Assembly: GCA_019095985.1 (NCBI GenBank)
Contig: CM032664.1
Coordinates: 57,274,562 to 57,338,561, forward strand
Length of the DNA: 64,000 bases
Origin: Streblospio benedicti
Taxonomy: Eukaryota > Annelida > Polychaeta > Spionida > Spionidae
Reading direction: 5' to 3'
A program made the position numbers and the translations under genes. Shown here piece by piece: positions 35,353 through 47,280 of the stretch (position 1 is the first letter of the stretch; every line of letters begins with the position of its first letter). Below the pieces are notes generated by a model. That model worked only from the letters and a program-made list of their open reading frames with translations. It had not been told where the DNA came from and searched no databases.

Positions 35353-37335
35353 TTGCCATAGAAAAGAGAAAGAGATAGAGAGAGAAATATATTGCATTTC
35401 TTCTGAAGGTGTCCACATAAGGCAAATTTCACTTCAAATAACTATGTCCTTACCTATGCATATATGTGTTGTAATCTATGGACTTGGGTGCATGCAGGGT
35501 TTGACATTGGGGAGTGTTTTTCCAGGTCTAGAAAGCCTATAAAGGATGACATAAGTAGTTTAACGCACCTGCCCTAAGTGCTTGGTGAATAGGCACCACA
35601 GTTGTAGTGGTCCAGGGTTCTGTTCCCGGTATAGATATTGCCCTACAGTGAGTCTATAGTTTTAAAGACAGAATACTCTGTGTCAAAATCAGAACTCCAA
35701 GTGAAGACGTTATTGCATAGCCTCTTCTGGAATTAGAACCTAAAATAACGTACCAAAATCGTGTAGCAGTTCAGACGTACTTGGACTTGCGTTCGAATCC
35801 AGCAAGAGGCGCTGGTAAGTTCTAGCTTGGCGTTGGAACAGATTAGCATTTATAAAGATTTTGATATTCAATATACACCAGGTAATTACACAATACAACA
35901 ATAGTTGAATTAATTTTACCAATACATAAGTTGATTTCATAAGCACGTTTAACAATAATGGACACGGCTCAGGATATGGAAAGAAAATTATATGAAATGA
36001 TTCGCCCGTAAAATTTTTAATTTGAAAAACCCAAAATGCAGACTGCACGCGCCAAACGAGACGGAGCAATTGGCGTCTGTACGAGAAAAATGTGACGCAA
36101 TAAAATAGTACAAATTGCCGCTAAACAACGACACTCAGTCAAATTACGGTACTGACAAATGATTGGGTTTGTTATCGTCATCGGCACAGCTGCAGTGCCA
36201 CGTGCTCGTCTTTAACAAAAAAGAAAAGAAAAAGAAACAAAAAGAAAAGAAAAAAAGCACAAGCAAAATCCTCCGTCAGACAAGCCCGTCCATAAACGAC
36301 ATTAAAGGTGAATCAGACGTGGTGTTGCACCCGTTGGTACGTGGTACATTAGTATCTTTTCACAGACTGTTGTTTTGAAGACAGCAACCACGCATTTATC
36401 ATCTGCCAGACCGTTGATTAAAAAGAAACCGGGATAAACATTCGTTACCGTAGGAATGGGTCTTGAGAAATAATTGGCACAATCACACATCAGCCGAGAT
36501 AAAAGAAAAACACATCTTCATTAACAGAAATTGCCAAATAGATCAGCAAATTGAACAATTCTGTGCGGACGTTTTGATTGAGCCAGCTGAATAACGACTT
36601 CAATACACACCCCATGGACGCTGAGATTACGTCATCTATCAGTCTCCGTGCTGCTGAGTGAGAGTCATGATACGTGCGGTGCCATGTATGGTGATGGTTT
36701 TTTCCTTAGTTACGGCTCACTGTTCAATTTCTTGCTTGTAGTGGGTACTGAATTACTACAAAAAGTTTAAACGGTTTTCATAGTGCCTCTCAACTGCCAA
36801 ATACTTGTGGAAACCGTGGGGATCAGTGCGTGTCCAATACAGTGATAGACCTGTGCAGCAAAAGTACGTTTTTGTTAAAGGCTGTACAAGATCGAAGCAA
36901 AATTCCATTATGACCAATTCAGCAATGGCTTGGCCGTAGGTAGGCTGTGTGGAGCCCGTAAGCTAGACCGTACGTCATTGCTTGCCGCAAACATTGTACA
37001 CAAACGTGCTATCTAAACCTGAGGTATAAACGTCCGTACTGCCAGCTGTGCCCTAGCTCACAGGAAATGCTTCGTAGTTCTCACGAACGGTGTGAGAACT
37101 GTCTTTACTCGTTTTCTGTTGCAGTGTATCAAGATTTGCAAAATTAGTAACATAACCAATTTCACTTTTAGCACGTCCTACCGGCCTGCACAGGCGGACA
37201 CAGGACAGTCGTCTCATAACGTGCCCCAGACACCACTTAGTTATCTGGCTGCTGCAGCCGTAACAAAAATAACAGATATAAAATGTGTTTTTTTACTTCC
37301 GGTGACAAGATTACGAGCACCAGCCTTCAGAAAAC

Positions 37336-37352
37336 ACACGCGCGCGCGCGCG
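37336..37352. repeat. (CG)n run
   Basis: Alternating cg/gc dinucleotides, a potential Z-DNA former. Confidence 0.7.
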
Positions 37353-38026
37353 CGCTACATTTGATTGAAAGATACGTTTGGTATCGTTTCAGCCCATCCC
37401 TGTATTTTGTTTAAATGGGTAATGCCTGTTTTTTGAGTTTTCAAAGTATTCACTTGATATACACTATACATAATTGTGTCGCCAGAAATGTGTCTTGTTT
37501 TTGTTACATCCGCGAGAAACTTATTACTGACAACGTCGATGCTTCGAAAATAGCATTGTAGCAGATAACAAACAAAAATTCTCTGCTTTATAAATGCCAA
37601 TCAATTGTGTGCTACTAGTTGTGTAGTTATTTGTCATCCCCGGTTATCAGATTCAAGCTTCAAGATTCAACTGCATCAATCTTTATTGAAATCACGTCCC
37701 ATCCTCGCCATATACGAGTGAAATGACTTTACACAGGCGTGAACTTCAAATTACACGACATTCATTATTTCTTTGTCTCTTTGAAGGAAACGTTTATCAA
37801 CCATGAGACTGTTTTCAAAAACTAATTGCATTCCATTGACTCTATACCGTCGCCTACACTTTGGTTAACACGTGCATTCAACTCTGACGAGAGTATAATT
37901 GAAATTTGTTTTAGGCAAAAGAATATTTGATAATATTAGTTTAAAGGGGAGACAACATTGTAAGAAATAAAACTAACAATGAACAACGTGAGGGGCTGTA
38001 GCTAAAGCAGAGCTGATGCACATTTT

Positions 38027-38320
38027 GCATGCTGCTGTGGCTAAATGGATAGGGAGTCGGACTTGTGACCAGAAGGTCGTGAGGTCGAATCACATTCGGT
38101 TCTGGTGATGAGTGTTGAGCAATTTCGTCGTTAACAGGTTGCACACTGTTCCATACACATTAGATAGTACAGTCAGTTTGGTGAAGACCAATGTGAGTGA
38201 TGAAGACAAGGCGCTACAGAAGCAAATGTTGCATACTCCCGTAGGGAGTTGAGAAAGCTTATACAGAGTGGCAAGGCTGCCAATGACCTGGTGAGAATGT
38301 AAAGAATAAGAGCATTTACA
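38027..38320 (+). repeat. tRNA-derived SINE (plus, diverged)
   Basis: Head gctgtggctaaatggatagg, B-box-like gaggtcgaatcacatt, body ggtgatgagtgttgagcaat and tail ggcaaggctgccaatgacct. Same family as 56741-56984 but older. Confidence 0.7.
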
Positions 38321-38508
38321 GTCAAACCTCACCAAGGTGACACCTCAAGAACAGGGACACCGTTTGATATCCCAGTCTAGCAATTTTTTTTAAATCATAA
38401 ATAAAGACAACCTCAGTAGTGAGGACGACACTTCCCCTGCTGCCACCAGTATCCGCAATAGCGAGTTTTTATTTTTATCTATTATTATTTTTTTCCTTCA
38501 AATCTCAG

Positions 38509-38622
38509 CACGTGTGTTGAGGTCCCCGGGCTGAAGAAGGAGTGGAACTGGAAGTGCACGCAGCATCTGTGCCTCATCCGACCTGAGATCATTGACCACG
38601 TCAACGCACTGCAGGATGTTGG
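38509..38622 (+). CDS. TINAGL1: TINAGL-like, exon 3
   Basis: Acceptor aatctcag, donor GTAAGG. Reads CTCVEVPGLKKEWNWKCTQH then LCLIRPEIIDHVNALQDVG. The CTC and W-x-C-x4-C-L-(I/V)-R-P-E-(I/L)-I pattern is that of TINAGL1 just before its peptidase-like domain. A very long CA microsatellite begins 30 bases after the donor. Confidence 0.88.
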
Positions 38623-38651
38623 GTAAGGATAAATATGAGCAATGCCCCCCG

Positions 38652-38652
<1 letters not shown>

Positions 38653-38738
<86 letters not shown>

Positions 38739-38825
38739 TATTACGTTACACGCACACGCACACGCACACGCACACACGCACGCACACACACACACACACA
38801 CACACACAACACACACACACACACA
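38653..38825. repeat. (CA)n microsatellite
   Basis: CA run 38653-38736 and a second, interrupted CA/CGCA run 38747-38825 in intron 3, starting 30 bases after the exon 3 donor. Open frames of alternating THTH/CVCV on both strands are artefacts. Confidence 0.97.
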
Positions 38826-39514
38826 TCCGCCATCCTTGCATTATTATTATGTTATATTGCCACTTTGCGCATGTCTTTTGTAATATTTTCTGTTTTCCCA
38901 ATTGTAACAAATGAAAAACGTAAATTTGTTCCATAGAATTTTTTCTCTTACGAGCGATTCTTTTTAATGTAAGTGTCTTGCTTAAAAGACTTGGAATAGA
39001 CGAGAAATAGAGGGAACTTCGAGTACACACCAACCCCCTTAATGCACCACGCCGTAACCCGGGTTACGCCGATACCCTGGCCCGTGAAAATAGTTAAAAA
39101 AAAATCATTTTTGAGCTACTTTTAATTAATCCAATTTTTTCAACATCCGTGATGACTGGCAGGCTACTGTGGTATCAAATTTTGTTAATATTCATAGGCA
39201 AAATGTTTAAGTTTTGTCACAATGGAAACATCTTATTAATTCTTAATTTATTAAAACTCGATTTCCAACTTAGCACATTGTGACAAAACGAAAATGCACA
39301 TGGAAGCTTTACTTTTGGTGGTCTGCTTTTTAGCAACGACCGATATTCAGAAAAATCACGGGAGAAACGGGGCATTACGACATGCCGGTGTTTGCATTTC
39401 ACGGCACCCCGGGGCATCATATAGACCTGCGTCATATAAAGAAATCAAACACCCACTTCTAATCAAATGAATACCATCATAAATGGCATGGATTGTTTGT
39501 TTTACCACCTCTAG

Positions 39515-39629
39515 ATGGCGCGCAGGGAACCACTCAAACCTGTACGGGCTGACGCTGGACGAAGGCGTCATCTACAGACTCGGCACGTTCGAGCCGGGGG
39601 ACCTGGTCAGGCAAATGACGTCCCTCAAG
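39515..39629 (+). CDS. TINAGL1: TINAGL-like, exon 4
   Basis: Acceptor ctctag, donor GTAACT. In phase it reads GWRAGNHSNLYGLTLDEGVI then YRLGTFEPGDLVRQMTSLK, matching the propeptide-like YGWTAxNxSxFWGMTLxxGxxxRLGT segment of TINAG/TINAGL1. Ends in phase 0. Confidence 0.88.
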
Positions 39630-40080
39630 GTAACTATAGCAGTGCACCGTGTGTCACGCACGTCAATCAACAGTAGACTAGAATACTCTGCCACAGTCGA
39701 GAAAAGGCCGACCGCGGATGGTCAAGATTTAAACTGTGGTACCGTGCCGCCCCCCCCCCCAAGTTAACTACGGTAGGACTGCTTAGTCTTAAATTTGAAA
39801 CTTTTGCTTTCGTGTCATGCCATCACTGTTAGGAATTATGTAGATCTACATTTTGTCACGCTCCGCAAAAGTACATTGTTTTTTGTTGTTGTCACCCATA
39901 CATCCATGGATTGTGATTTACTTGCTGTTACTACTACTGTCTTACTGACCGGGCATATACTTTTTATGTTAATGTCATAATTTGTATACCCCAGTACGTT
40001 AAATATCATTATATGTATGCAAAGGTAATCTTATAGTGAGGTAGGGTGAAAAACAATCAATATATATAAATGTGCGTGTG

Positions 40081-40113
40081 TGCGTGCGTGCGTGCGTGCG
40101 CGTGCGTGCGTGC
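40081..40113. repeat. (GTGC)n microsatellite
   Basis: Tandem gtgcgtgc units in intron 4. Confidence 0.8.
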
Positions 40114-40415
40114 ACGAGTGGCACTGTTACAGAGTGATCTTTCTTTTTCTGTAGACATACTGGCAAATAATACGTGCTCAAAGACTCGTTGCAGTGTTAT
40201 TCGAGTTTTTTCGTGTTTGTAATTTTGTTGAAAATTTAATTAGTAAGAAGTAAGATACTTTTCATTCCTTTTCCCTTTTAAGAGCGGGGCGGCGGCAAGT
40301 CATCTTTAACAAGTGTATCTTAGTACTTACAAGAGTTATCATGTGATAGTGTATTGATAAAAAAATACTTATTTAGTAAGCTGTTTTTTGCTGTTGCATT
40401 TGTTTGTTTTTTAAG

Positions 40416-40619
<204 letters not shown>

Positions 40620-41039
40620 GGGGGTGGTGGTGGACAAGGTACTTTTAACAAAGTGCAACGTTAGGTGTAGGGGGGTGATGGGACAAGTCATTGTTATTGT
40701 ATGGAACGTTTCTTTTAGATTTAATATGATTACTAATAATTCAATGAGAAACAAATAGTTCATATGTGATTAAATTAAATTTATGATGTGGTTGCAGTGA
40801 TATAGAAAGAAAAAAAAAACAAAAAATAAAGTTAACACGGTTTATTAAGCGAAACAACCCCCACCCCCACCCTCACACCCATACCAAAAAGTGAAAACGG
40901 AATACCAAACATTGAATAGTGTACTGTACAATTATTACAACCATTATGAAATTGTATTACAACCATTTTTAAATTATGAAATGTTGATACAACCATTTGA
41001 AAATAAATTTACTTTACAAAACATGATAACCATTAGCGA

Positions 41040-41340
41040 GTACAGTAATGAACAGTAACTAAATGCTAAAAGGAAATAATTATTGTCAGGCAAAGCTATT
41101 ATTCTTAGGGGGAAAAAATATTGATCTAATATTGCAAAAGTATGTTTTAATAACATAATTACTCAAATAATTCAATTCTTACTGTTAGGAAAAAAGAATA
41201 ATTGATCTACAGTTAGTAATAAATTTTATTTTTTATAAGTAAATTAATCTACATAGTTGCTCAAATAATTTAAACTATTCCTGTCAGAAAAAAAACAACT
41301 ATTATAGTATCCATCTATTTCAAAAGTGTTTTGTTATAAG
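41040..41340. repeat. Degenerate tandem repeat, about 105-bp unit
   Basis: The order ctcaaataatt(c/t)a, ctgt(t/c)aggaaaaaa-like block and attgatct recurs about three times. AT-rich; it lies downstream of the stop of the minus-strand ORF 41443-41781. Confidence 0.4.
41225..41230 (-). terminator. Candidate poly(A) signal of the intronic minus-strand ORF
   Basis: AATAAA on the minus strand, 213 bases after the stop codon of the ORF at 41443-41781. Confidence 0.35.
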
Positions 41341-41442
41341 TTAATCCCCATCTAAAATCAATGATGACAATATCGATTAATATCTCGTATTACAAAAAAA
41401 ACTTGATTTTCCCTAACTTCCCTAACTAATCAAAGCCCCTAT

Positions 41443-41781
41443 CTAAATCAACTGCGTAATAATCCTCCCATCATGAGATACGTACATCTTACCTATTTCC
41501 TGGTCACGCCAGGACGAGGGCAGGAGCGGGTACTGGGCCTGGGCCTGGGCTTGTCTGTGCCTGAGTACTGCGGGCGGCTCAGACATCACGTCATCTGTGG
41601 CAAGAGCCTGAGGCTTCATCAGCTGAATCTTTTCAGAAGGAGCCACTTCGTCAGGGTCAGGGTCTCGCCTGAAGCAGCTGTTAATCGCACATCTTACGTC
41701 ATTAAGCAATTTCCTAAACGCATTTCCAGTACGTTGCAAAAACTGGCCAAATCGCCTCACCTGCTTCTTTACAAAATCCAT
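41443..41781 (-). CDS. Orphan 112-residue basic protein, unspliced, in TINAGL intron 4
   Basis: The ATG at 41781 sits in a strong context (CACAATGG: A at -3, G at +4). The product starts MDFVKKQVRRFGQFLQRTGN, continues as a predicted basic amphipathic helix to about residue 36, then two Cys (about 31 and 36), an acidic/Pro segment (DPDPDEVAP), an AQAQAQ run and the C-terminal SHDGRIITQLI. No signal peptide or membrane segment is visible and I recognise no family. A TATA box, two CCAAT boxes and CRE-like sites lie in correct order upstream, and an AATAAA lies downstream. The leader would carry two very short upstream ORFs (ATG at 41893 and about 41866). It could be a lineage-specific gene, a retrocopy, or a virus-derived gene; it could also be chance, but the promoter layout argues against that. 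Confidence 0.5.
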   Translation of the reverse strand: MDFVKKQVRRFGQFLQRTGNAFRKLLNDVRCAINSCFRRDPDPDEVAPSEKIQLMKPQALATDDVMSEPPAVLRHRQAQAQAQYPLLPSSWRDQEIGKMYVSHDGRIITQLI

Positions 41782-41943
41782 TGTGACAGTGATGAAGTCA
41801 AAAAATAAGGTGCAAAGTGAGTTACAAAATCTCTCAGGAAGGAAGGTGCGCAAAAGTCAAAATCATTCAAAAAATCTGTGAAAAAATTGTCATGAACTCT
41901 GTGGCAAGCCAAAGGAAGTCCTGTAGAAATCGTCATGGTTACC

Positions 41944-42059
41944 CTTATATACCCCGACAAACATTTGGACATAAAAGCACAAATTTGATTGGTTACTTTA
42001 TTTGTAAAACTGATTTTGATTGGTTCTAAAGTAGGTCATAAAAACGTCACGTTTGACGT
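41944..42059 (-). promoter_or_regulatory. Promoter of the orphan intronic ORF (TATA, 2x CCAAT, CRE-like)
   Basis: On the minus strand, in order toward the ORF: facing CRE half-sites TGACGT/ACGTCA (42044-42059, palindromic CGTCACGTTTGACG), CCAAT (42019-42023), CCAAT (41988-41992) and TATATAAG (41944-41951). The two CCAAT boxes share the context AACCAATCAAA. A start about 30 bases below the TATA would give a leader of roughly 135 bases. Confidence 0.5.
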
Positions 42060-42467
42060 ACATTTAGCCGTAGTGAACAATTCTTTACTGAAACGTTTTT
42101 TGATTCACCAGAATGAACGTTTATGTTCATACAATGTATATTAATGAGTCATTGATGGCTATTTCGTTCATAATAGACGCCTCTTCGCAATTCACATATG
42201 TTTGTACTTAATGTATACGTGTATTGGCTATATGTTTACCAACTGGATTACATGTATTTATCATGTTTTATTAAAAATATTCATATTACGTGACAGGCGA
42301 CTAATATTGCCAAAATACGGTTTTAGGTTCACGGGAATCAGTTTTATTTATCTAAAGTTATGTGAATGCCTAAGGATGAAGGAAGGGCCTATTATTGATC
42401 ACAATAACATGTCCATTGTGGTACAGCTGTTGTTTTTTTCTCAAAACAAATATGATAGACTATGTGA

Positions 42468-42538
42468 CTCACAGTCAGTGAGTCCCCAGTGTTTACATTA
42501 CATCTGTAGATCTAAACATTGGGACTCCGTGACTGTGA
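42468..42538. repeat. Imperfect inverted repeat
   Basis: ctcacagtcagtgagtcccc... and its near-complement ...gggactccgtgactgtgatg form arms of about 28 bases around a 15-base loop, about 85 percent matched. A related half (gacaatcaatgagtcccaatg) is at about 50117. Confidence 0.55.
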
Positions 42539-42992
42539 TGTAACTAAATGTGTAGTACACTATTCGGGGGGAAACAAATGCAGGCTACTAGTATATTTAT
42601 CTTTTATGGTTCACTTTCAATGTATGCTTACAATATATAAATACTTAATATAAGACAGAATGTGGAGTAAAAATGGTGCATCATCATGATGTGTCAAACA
42701 ACGATGTTTTCCCACTGTTACACACTGTTGTACCATACTCAGATTCACAGGCACCGACATTTTGTATATCAGGCTCATAGAACTTTAACCCCTCGAATTC
42801 TGATTTCTTCGCATGTTTTTTAGAACTTCATCTTGCCAGCAATGTAGGCATGACTGCTTTGTTCTTAAAGGACGTGGCATCTGTCTATATGGATAATGAC
42901 GATGGTGATCGTGGGTTCGAATCCTTACAGAACTTTATATGTAATACTCAATCCCTTGTTTATGATATGTATATTATAATCTTGCATTTCAG

Positions 42993-43110
42993 GTGCACAT
43001 CGATGAAGTGCTTCCCGAGCGGTTTGATGCTCGCGAGGAGTGGCCGCAGCTGATCCACAAGGTCCAGGACCAGGGAAACTGCGGGTCCTCGTGGGCATTT
43101 TCCACAATAG
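42993..43110 (+). CDS. TINAGL1: TINAGL-like, exon 5 (start of inactive cathepsin-B-like domain)
   Basis: Acceptor gcatttcag, donor GTTATT, ends in phase 1. Reads [20 protein letters not shown] then [19 protein letters not shown]. The papain-family active-site motif Q-G-x-C-G-S-C-W is present, but the nucleophile Cys is Ser (residue 237 of the joined protein). TINAG and TINAGL1 likewise lack the catalytic Cys (human has NCAASWAFS), so the domain is expected to be non-proteolytic. The 395 bases that follow, up to the N gap, are intron 5. Confidence 0.9.
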
Positions 43111-43505
43111 GTTATTATTAATCAGATAAAGAGTTAATATGTCCACCATTGGTAGTGCAAAGTTGCAGTTGGTTTCTAGTAACTAATCGTAGATCATCGT
43201 AGACTGTGTGAAAAATCCAACCAGTTGTATAAAGTTCTATAAAGTTGTATGTAATATCCACAATGCAAACTAATGTATTGATATATGTAAGCTTGGCCCA
43301 GTGAAAGACGGACCAGTTCTGTTACCCTGAAATGCGAAAGTAAATAGAGTTTCCACATTTATACCATTGTTCATAAGAGGTGATTCTTCCTTTTAATTAT
43401 GATTACACTTACACAATAATGTTATATTTGCAACACTACAAGCAAATTAAAAGCTAAAACCACCACACCATCCACGACGTCTTCCAATCTTTGATTCCCA
43501 ATATC
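43111..43505 (+). other. Intron 5 up to the gap; inverted copy at 56622-57905
   Basis: The reverse complement of 43408-43505 is identical over about 97 bases to 56622-56718. Toward exon 5 the match continues with lower identity (roughly 80-85 percent, with indels) to 57264 and, beyond an inserted MITE, on to about 57905. This ties the two halves of the TINAGL-like gene together and shows that the sequence after the gap is inverted relative to that before it. Confidence 0.85.
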
Positions 43506-43605
43506 NNNNNNNNNNNNNNNNNNNNNNNNNNNNNNNNNNNNNNNNNNNNNNNNNNNNNNNNNNNNNNNNNNNNNNNNNNNNNNNNNNNNNNNNNNNNNNN
43601 NNNNN
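43506..43605. other. Assembly gap (100 N)
   Basis: A run of 100 Ns, a conventional placeholder for a gap of unknown size. It lies inside intron 5 of the TINAGL-like gene. Confidence 1.
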
Positions 43606-43908
43606 ATGGCCAGCTCCATTAGAGCTCACGACGAGCGTCTTCTCCTTTTCGTGCCGCCCACCACCAACGCGGGGTGGAGCGTAAGGGAGGAGGTGGTCTT
43701 TAGACCCACGACTCAAATCACGACCACCAACTCGTGCCTGGAATTCTACATCCCGCCCAGCCCGAGGGGTATCCGTCTGGACTCGGTGACCTTGGCCCTC
43801 CAGCTGCAGATCGTCGATCGCCGGGCGATCCGTGGGCGATACGGAAAACGTGACCCTCACCAACCACCCCATAGCGGAAGGAAGTGTAGAGGAGTGGGGG
43901 GCATTTAA
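43606..43908 (+). mobile_element. Polinton/Maverick-type capsid gene fragment (fossil)
   Basis: From the first base after the gap the frame reads MASSIRAHDERLLLFVPPTT, then SCLEFYIPPSPRGIRLDSVT and LALQLQIVD. The layout D-L-F-x-(V/I)-PP-T, then E-F-x-I-P, then a D-(L/S)-x-x-(V/T)-x-L-x-(L/V) strand is that of the N-terminus of the F54H12.2-like capsid proteins of Polinton/Maverick elements; similarity appears to run on to about 43908. Only an N-terminal piece is present and it is broken. The high GC content contrasts with the flanks. Its true extent to the left is hidden by the gap. No termini or integrase are seen. Family assignment is from memory of the motif. Confidence 0.5.
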
Positions 43909-45690
43909 TTTGTTCCAAGACTGTTTTTGTGGGGTAGCTGGGGGCGGGACGGTTTTATTAGGGAGATTAAATCATTGTCATATTCTGTGTATATGGCTGT
44001 TAGATATGACGATGGAAGGTGATGGAGGTGTGTTTAATCTGTTCTTGATGTGGTATTTGCATAATCGGACCTACAACTTTTTGTCGAGCCTACAACTTTT
44101 TTTTAGACCAGCAGGTCCAATGGACCTGCAACTAATTTTTGCTAAGGCGTGAACACTGTGAAAGGTGTGTATATTTTTTGTGGGTTTGGCCAATATCACC
44201 ATAGAATTCTCAACTTAGAGTTTGTACCAAGTCAAACATTTAATATAACAAAATAGGCAACTAATTTTTTTTAAAACGTAACCTGTAGGATAATAACTTT
44301 TATCCCCAGTCTTTAGCAGCCAAACCTGTAGATCTAATCCACATAGCATTAGTGCTTAAAAAGCAATCTCAATAATTTGCAAGTCAGAAACAATATAGAT
44401 TTAGCAGGCAGCGGGTTCGCACGTGCATGGCATCTAACAGTGAAAAAAAAAATTTGCACAATGATTGAGCCACATACATATTTATTTCAACACACCAAAT
44501 CACTTGTTTACACTATTAGAACAGTGGGATTGACTGATGAATGTGGATTTCATCGTTGTGTACACAGCGAGTACATCTGTAACGGATGGCATCACGTTTC
44601 ATGTGGGGCAAAAGAGGCTAGGAGTTCACTCGAGGTCACTAGAGCACGACCAATGATTCCGGGGGCCTTTTGCATAAACCTACTTTACCCTCGTTAATCA
44701 TAGAAAACCACACAATATTAGTCCCTTTTTCTCATTTGTCGTGTTTTATAAATAACTTTACGAGAGCAACAGCAATCATATTCACACGATGAACCATGTA
44801 CTATTTGGCGTGAGATTTTCCTGTTTCTAAATCCTGACGATGGGCCTTTAGCATTTCTTATTTCACTTAAAATAGTAGCCTACTTAGTCTGTACAACTGT
44901 TCGTGATGAGGATTTATTTTACACTAGATTCGATCAAACAACTGGGTGAGCCGCCTAATACACGATGAACATGTAATGGGAGAAATGGGAGATTTCCGCG
45001 TGGACAGATTCCACTGTAATTGCACGACCGTACGGGCCAAAATGAATAGTGTGCACGTTCGTGGTGAACTTGCGACAGCAATCTGATGCAAAAAGTAATA
45101 TAATATAGTTCAGTGAGCGGATGCGTCCTGCTTTGTCGATTTGTTTCATGCAACGGACGAGCACAACCGTCATCGTAGATCACATCGCACACAATGATCG
45201 TAAAAACACCATAACTGTCGATTGTGTTCTTTATGCAACAGGGCCCCGTGTGCGATATCTCAATTTGATATAAGACCAAGCATCCTAAGCATGGTGCTTG
45301 ATGATGTGTAATGTCTCAAATCTCCAACCAACCAGTGTGCAATGACGGCTAGTAACAAAAAAACATGGATTTGAAAATTTCCGTGATGCTAATTTTGATG
45401 CTGAGTGTCCGCAAATTAGAATGACCAAGTGACTTAAATTGTGTGTTATTTGGTGTGTTTGGCTCACACCTAAATGACCAGACATTATTTGAGCGAAATT
45501 GCACAAAACTCCATGCTTAACCTTGAAATAATTCACACGCAACGTCGCTCAAAGTCCCAGCACTAGTGGACTCCTATGAAACGATTAATAAACCTAGCAT
45601 TACAAATATATACGATTATTTTGATCTGCTGCTTTCTGATGTAAAAATAGTGGGTGAATGATCTACGATCCGTTCCTTGCCCTGTGCATC

Positions 45691-45938
45691 AGTGGCCGAG
45701 TCTATAGGCTGTTAGACTCATGACCAGAAGGATGTGGGCTCGATTCCCGGTCAGTTCTGGTGGTGGGCGTTGAGCAAACGATCTCTAAATAATTCCACAC
45801 TGCTCTGTGTCAACTACACGTGAATTAGGTACACGTCATTGGGTTGAAAGAAAGTGTGAGTGCCGGTATGCGCTGAATGCGCTGAATGCGCAGCTGAATG
45901 TGCCTATAAACCACCACATTTACATTTATTTACATTCA
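45691..45938 (+). repeat. tRNA-derived SINE (plus)
   Basis: Head cagtggccgagtctataggc, B-box GGCTCGATTCC, body ggtggtgggcgttgagcaaa, tail aaccaccacatttacattta. Same family as 56741-56984. Confidence 0.75.
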
Positions 45939-46794
45939 TAGAACAAAAAATTAGGCTGCTGATATCCAAATATTGTATTATTGACAAAACCTATCAATAT
46001 TTAACTATAAGAATACATCCCAATAGTTGAATTACTGGTGCATATTAGTATGAATCTCACTATTAATGAAATTATAGAATCCCTTGGTCTATACCAACGT
46101 GTTACAGGTGTGGAAAATAAATTAAAAACTATGATAAATATGCAACATGTTATCCCAGTGGAAGAACCCCCCCCCCCCTTGACCTGCTGTGTAAAGCAGT
46201 GAGGAGGAGGTGCAACCAAGGACGACCGGGTGATGCAGACTCAATGAAAGACGATTAGCTGGAATGGTGGGAAAGCGGGTCACCCCCATGCCCCTGAGCA
46301 ACCATCAAAGAAAGAGAGAAATAGCAGATGCATGCTATTGACTGTTCTTTCCAAAATTGACCATTCCTTTTGGAAAATAGCATAAGCACTTCAAAGTTTC
46401 AAGTTGACATATGCCATAGCGCTATTTTACCTGTTTGAGCAGCATGTTTGATTTATAATTACACACATATTACAAAACATATGCTTCATCCGGTGACTCC
46501 AGACACAGCACCACATGCAATGACGGTATATTGATGAAATGATTCCTATTGACTACACGTAATCACTCGGACATCTTAATGGCTTCAGCTCCACAGTTCT
46601 GGTGAATTAGTGCTAGATAATCCCGGTGTGCTAATCGGTGATCTTGTTGTGGGGGGGATCATAAAATCATGTGAGATTTCCCACAGAAAAAAATGCCAAC
46701 TTTTGAAAATGGTTCTTTAATTCTGTTTAAAGACAATGACTTAATTCAAATTGGTTTGGTATCTGCATTTTTTAAAGCACACAGTGCCAAGCAA

Positions 46795-46940
46795 GAAAGT
46801 AGAACCTCTATTAACACCAAATACAGTAGGTCTATTTACAAATTGTTGTTTTTTGTAAAGTCTGGGATCATGGAAAACTGTCTTATTATAGAGTTGATCG
46901 TGTTATAGAAGTGTTCTTAATTTGGAAGTTCACTGTACTT
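46795..46940. mobile_element. AGACCACCTC-like MITE (diverged)
   Basis: Left agtagaacctctattaacac and right ttaatttggaagttcactgta are degenerate termini of the family; the interior is unlike the other copies. Confidence 0.4.
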
Positions 46941-47084
46941 ACCTCTATAGCGCATGTAAGCACACCCCCCACCTGGTTGTCAAGCCACTAAAAACTCACT
47001 TTTCTAGATCATAAAAGCCACTAAAACTCACTTCGAGCTAGTAGTACATCTTCACATGTCTCACTCCATCTGCACCAGCCGGAC

Positions 47085-47280
47085 AGACACAGCCACCACA
47101 TAAGCCTGGACAACATCAAGATCCTCGACCGGGATCATAACACGTTCGAGAGGAAGATCAGAGAGGCGGTTCACATCCGACGCCTGAAGCCCGATCTAAA
47201 CTAGAACGTGGGGGCCCTATACCTACCCACCGTCTACAACATACTGGGCGCCAATGTCGTCACACCACGAGATTCTGGTG
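47085..47280 (+). mobile_element. Retroelement fragment with GIY-YIG-type C-terminus (Penelope-like)
   Basis: A plus-strand reading gives SLDNIKILDRDHNTFERKIR, then EAVHIRRLKPDLN and LYLPTVYNIL. The I-L-D-R-(D/E)-x-N-x-(F/W)-x-R-x-(I/V)-(R/K)-E-A-(V/I)-x-I-R-x-x-(K/R)-P-x-L-N pattern is the C-terminal part of the GIY-YIG endonuclease domain in Penelope-like retroelements. Only about 65 codons remain and the fragment is broken. It could instead come from another mobile element carrying this domain. Confidence 0.55.

Noticed and set aside
38485-38936. THTH / CVCV frames around 38.5-38.9 kb, and similar at 40.3-40.8 kb
   Set aside because: They are translations of CA/GT microsatellites.
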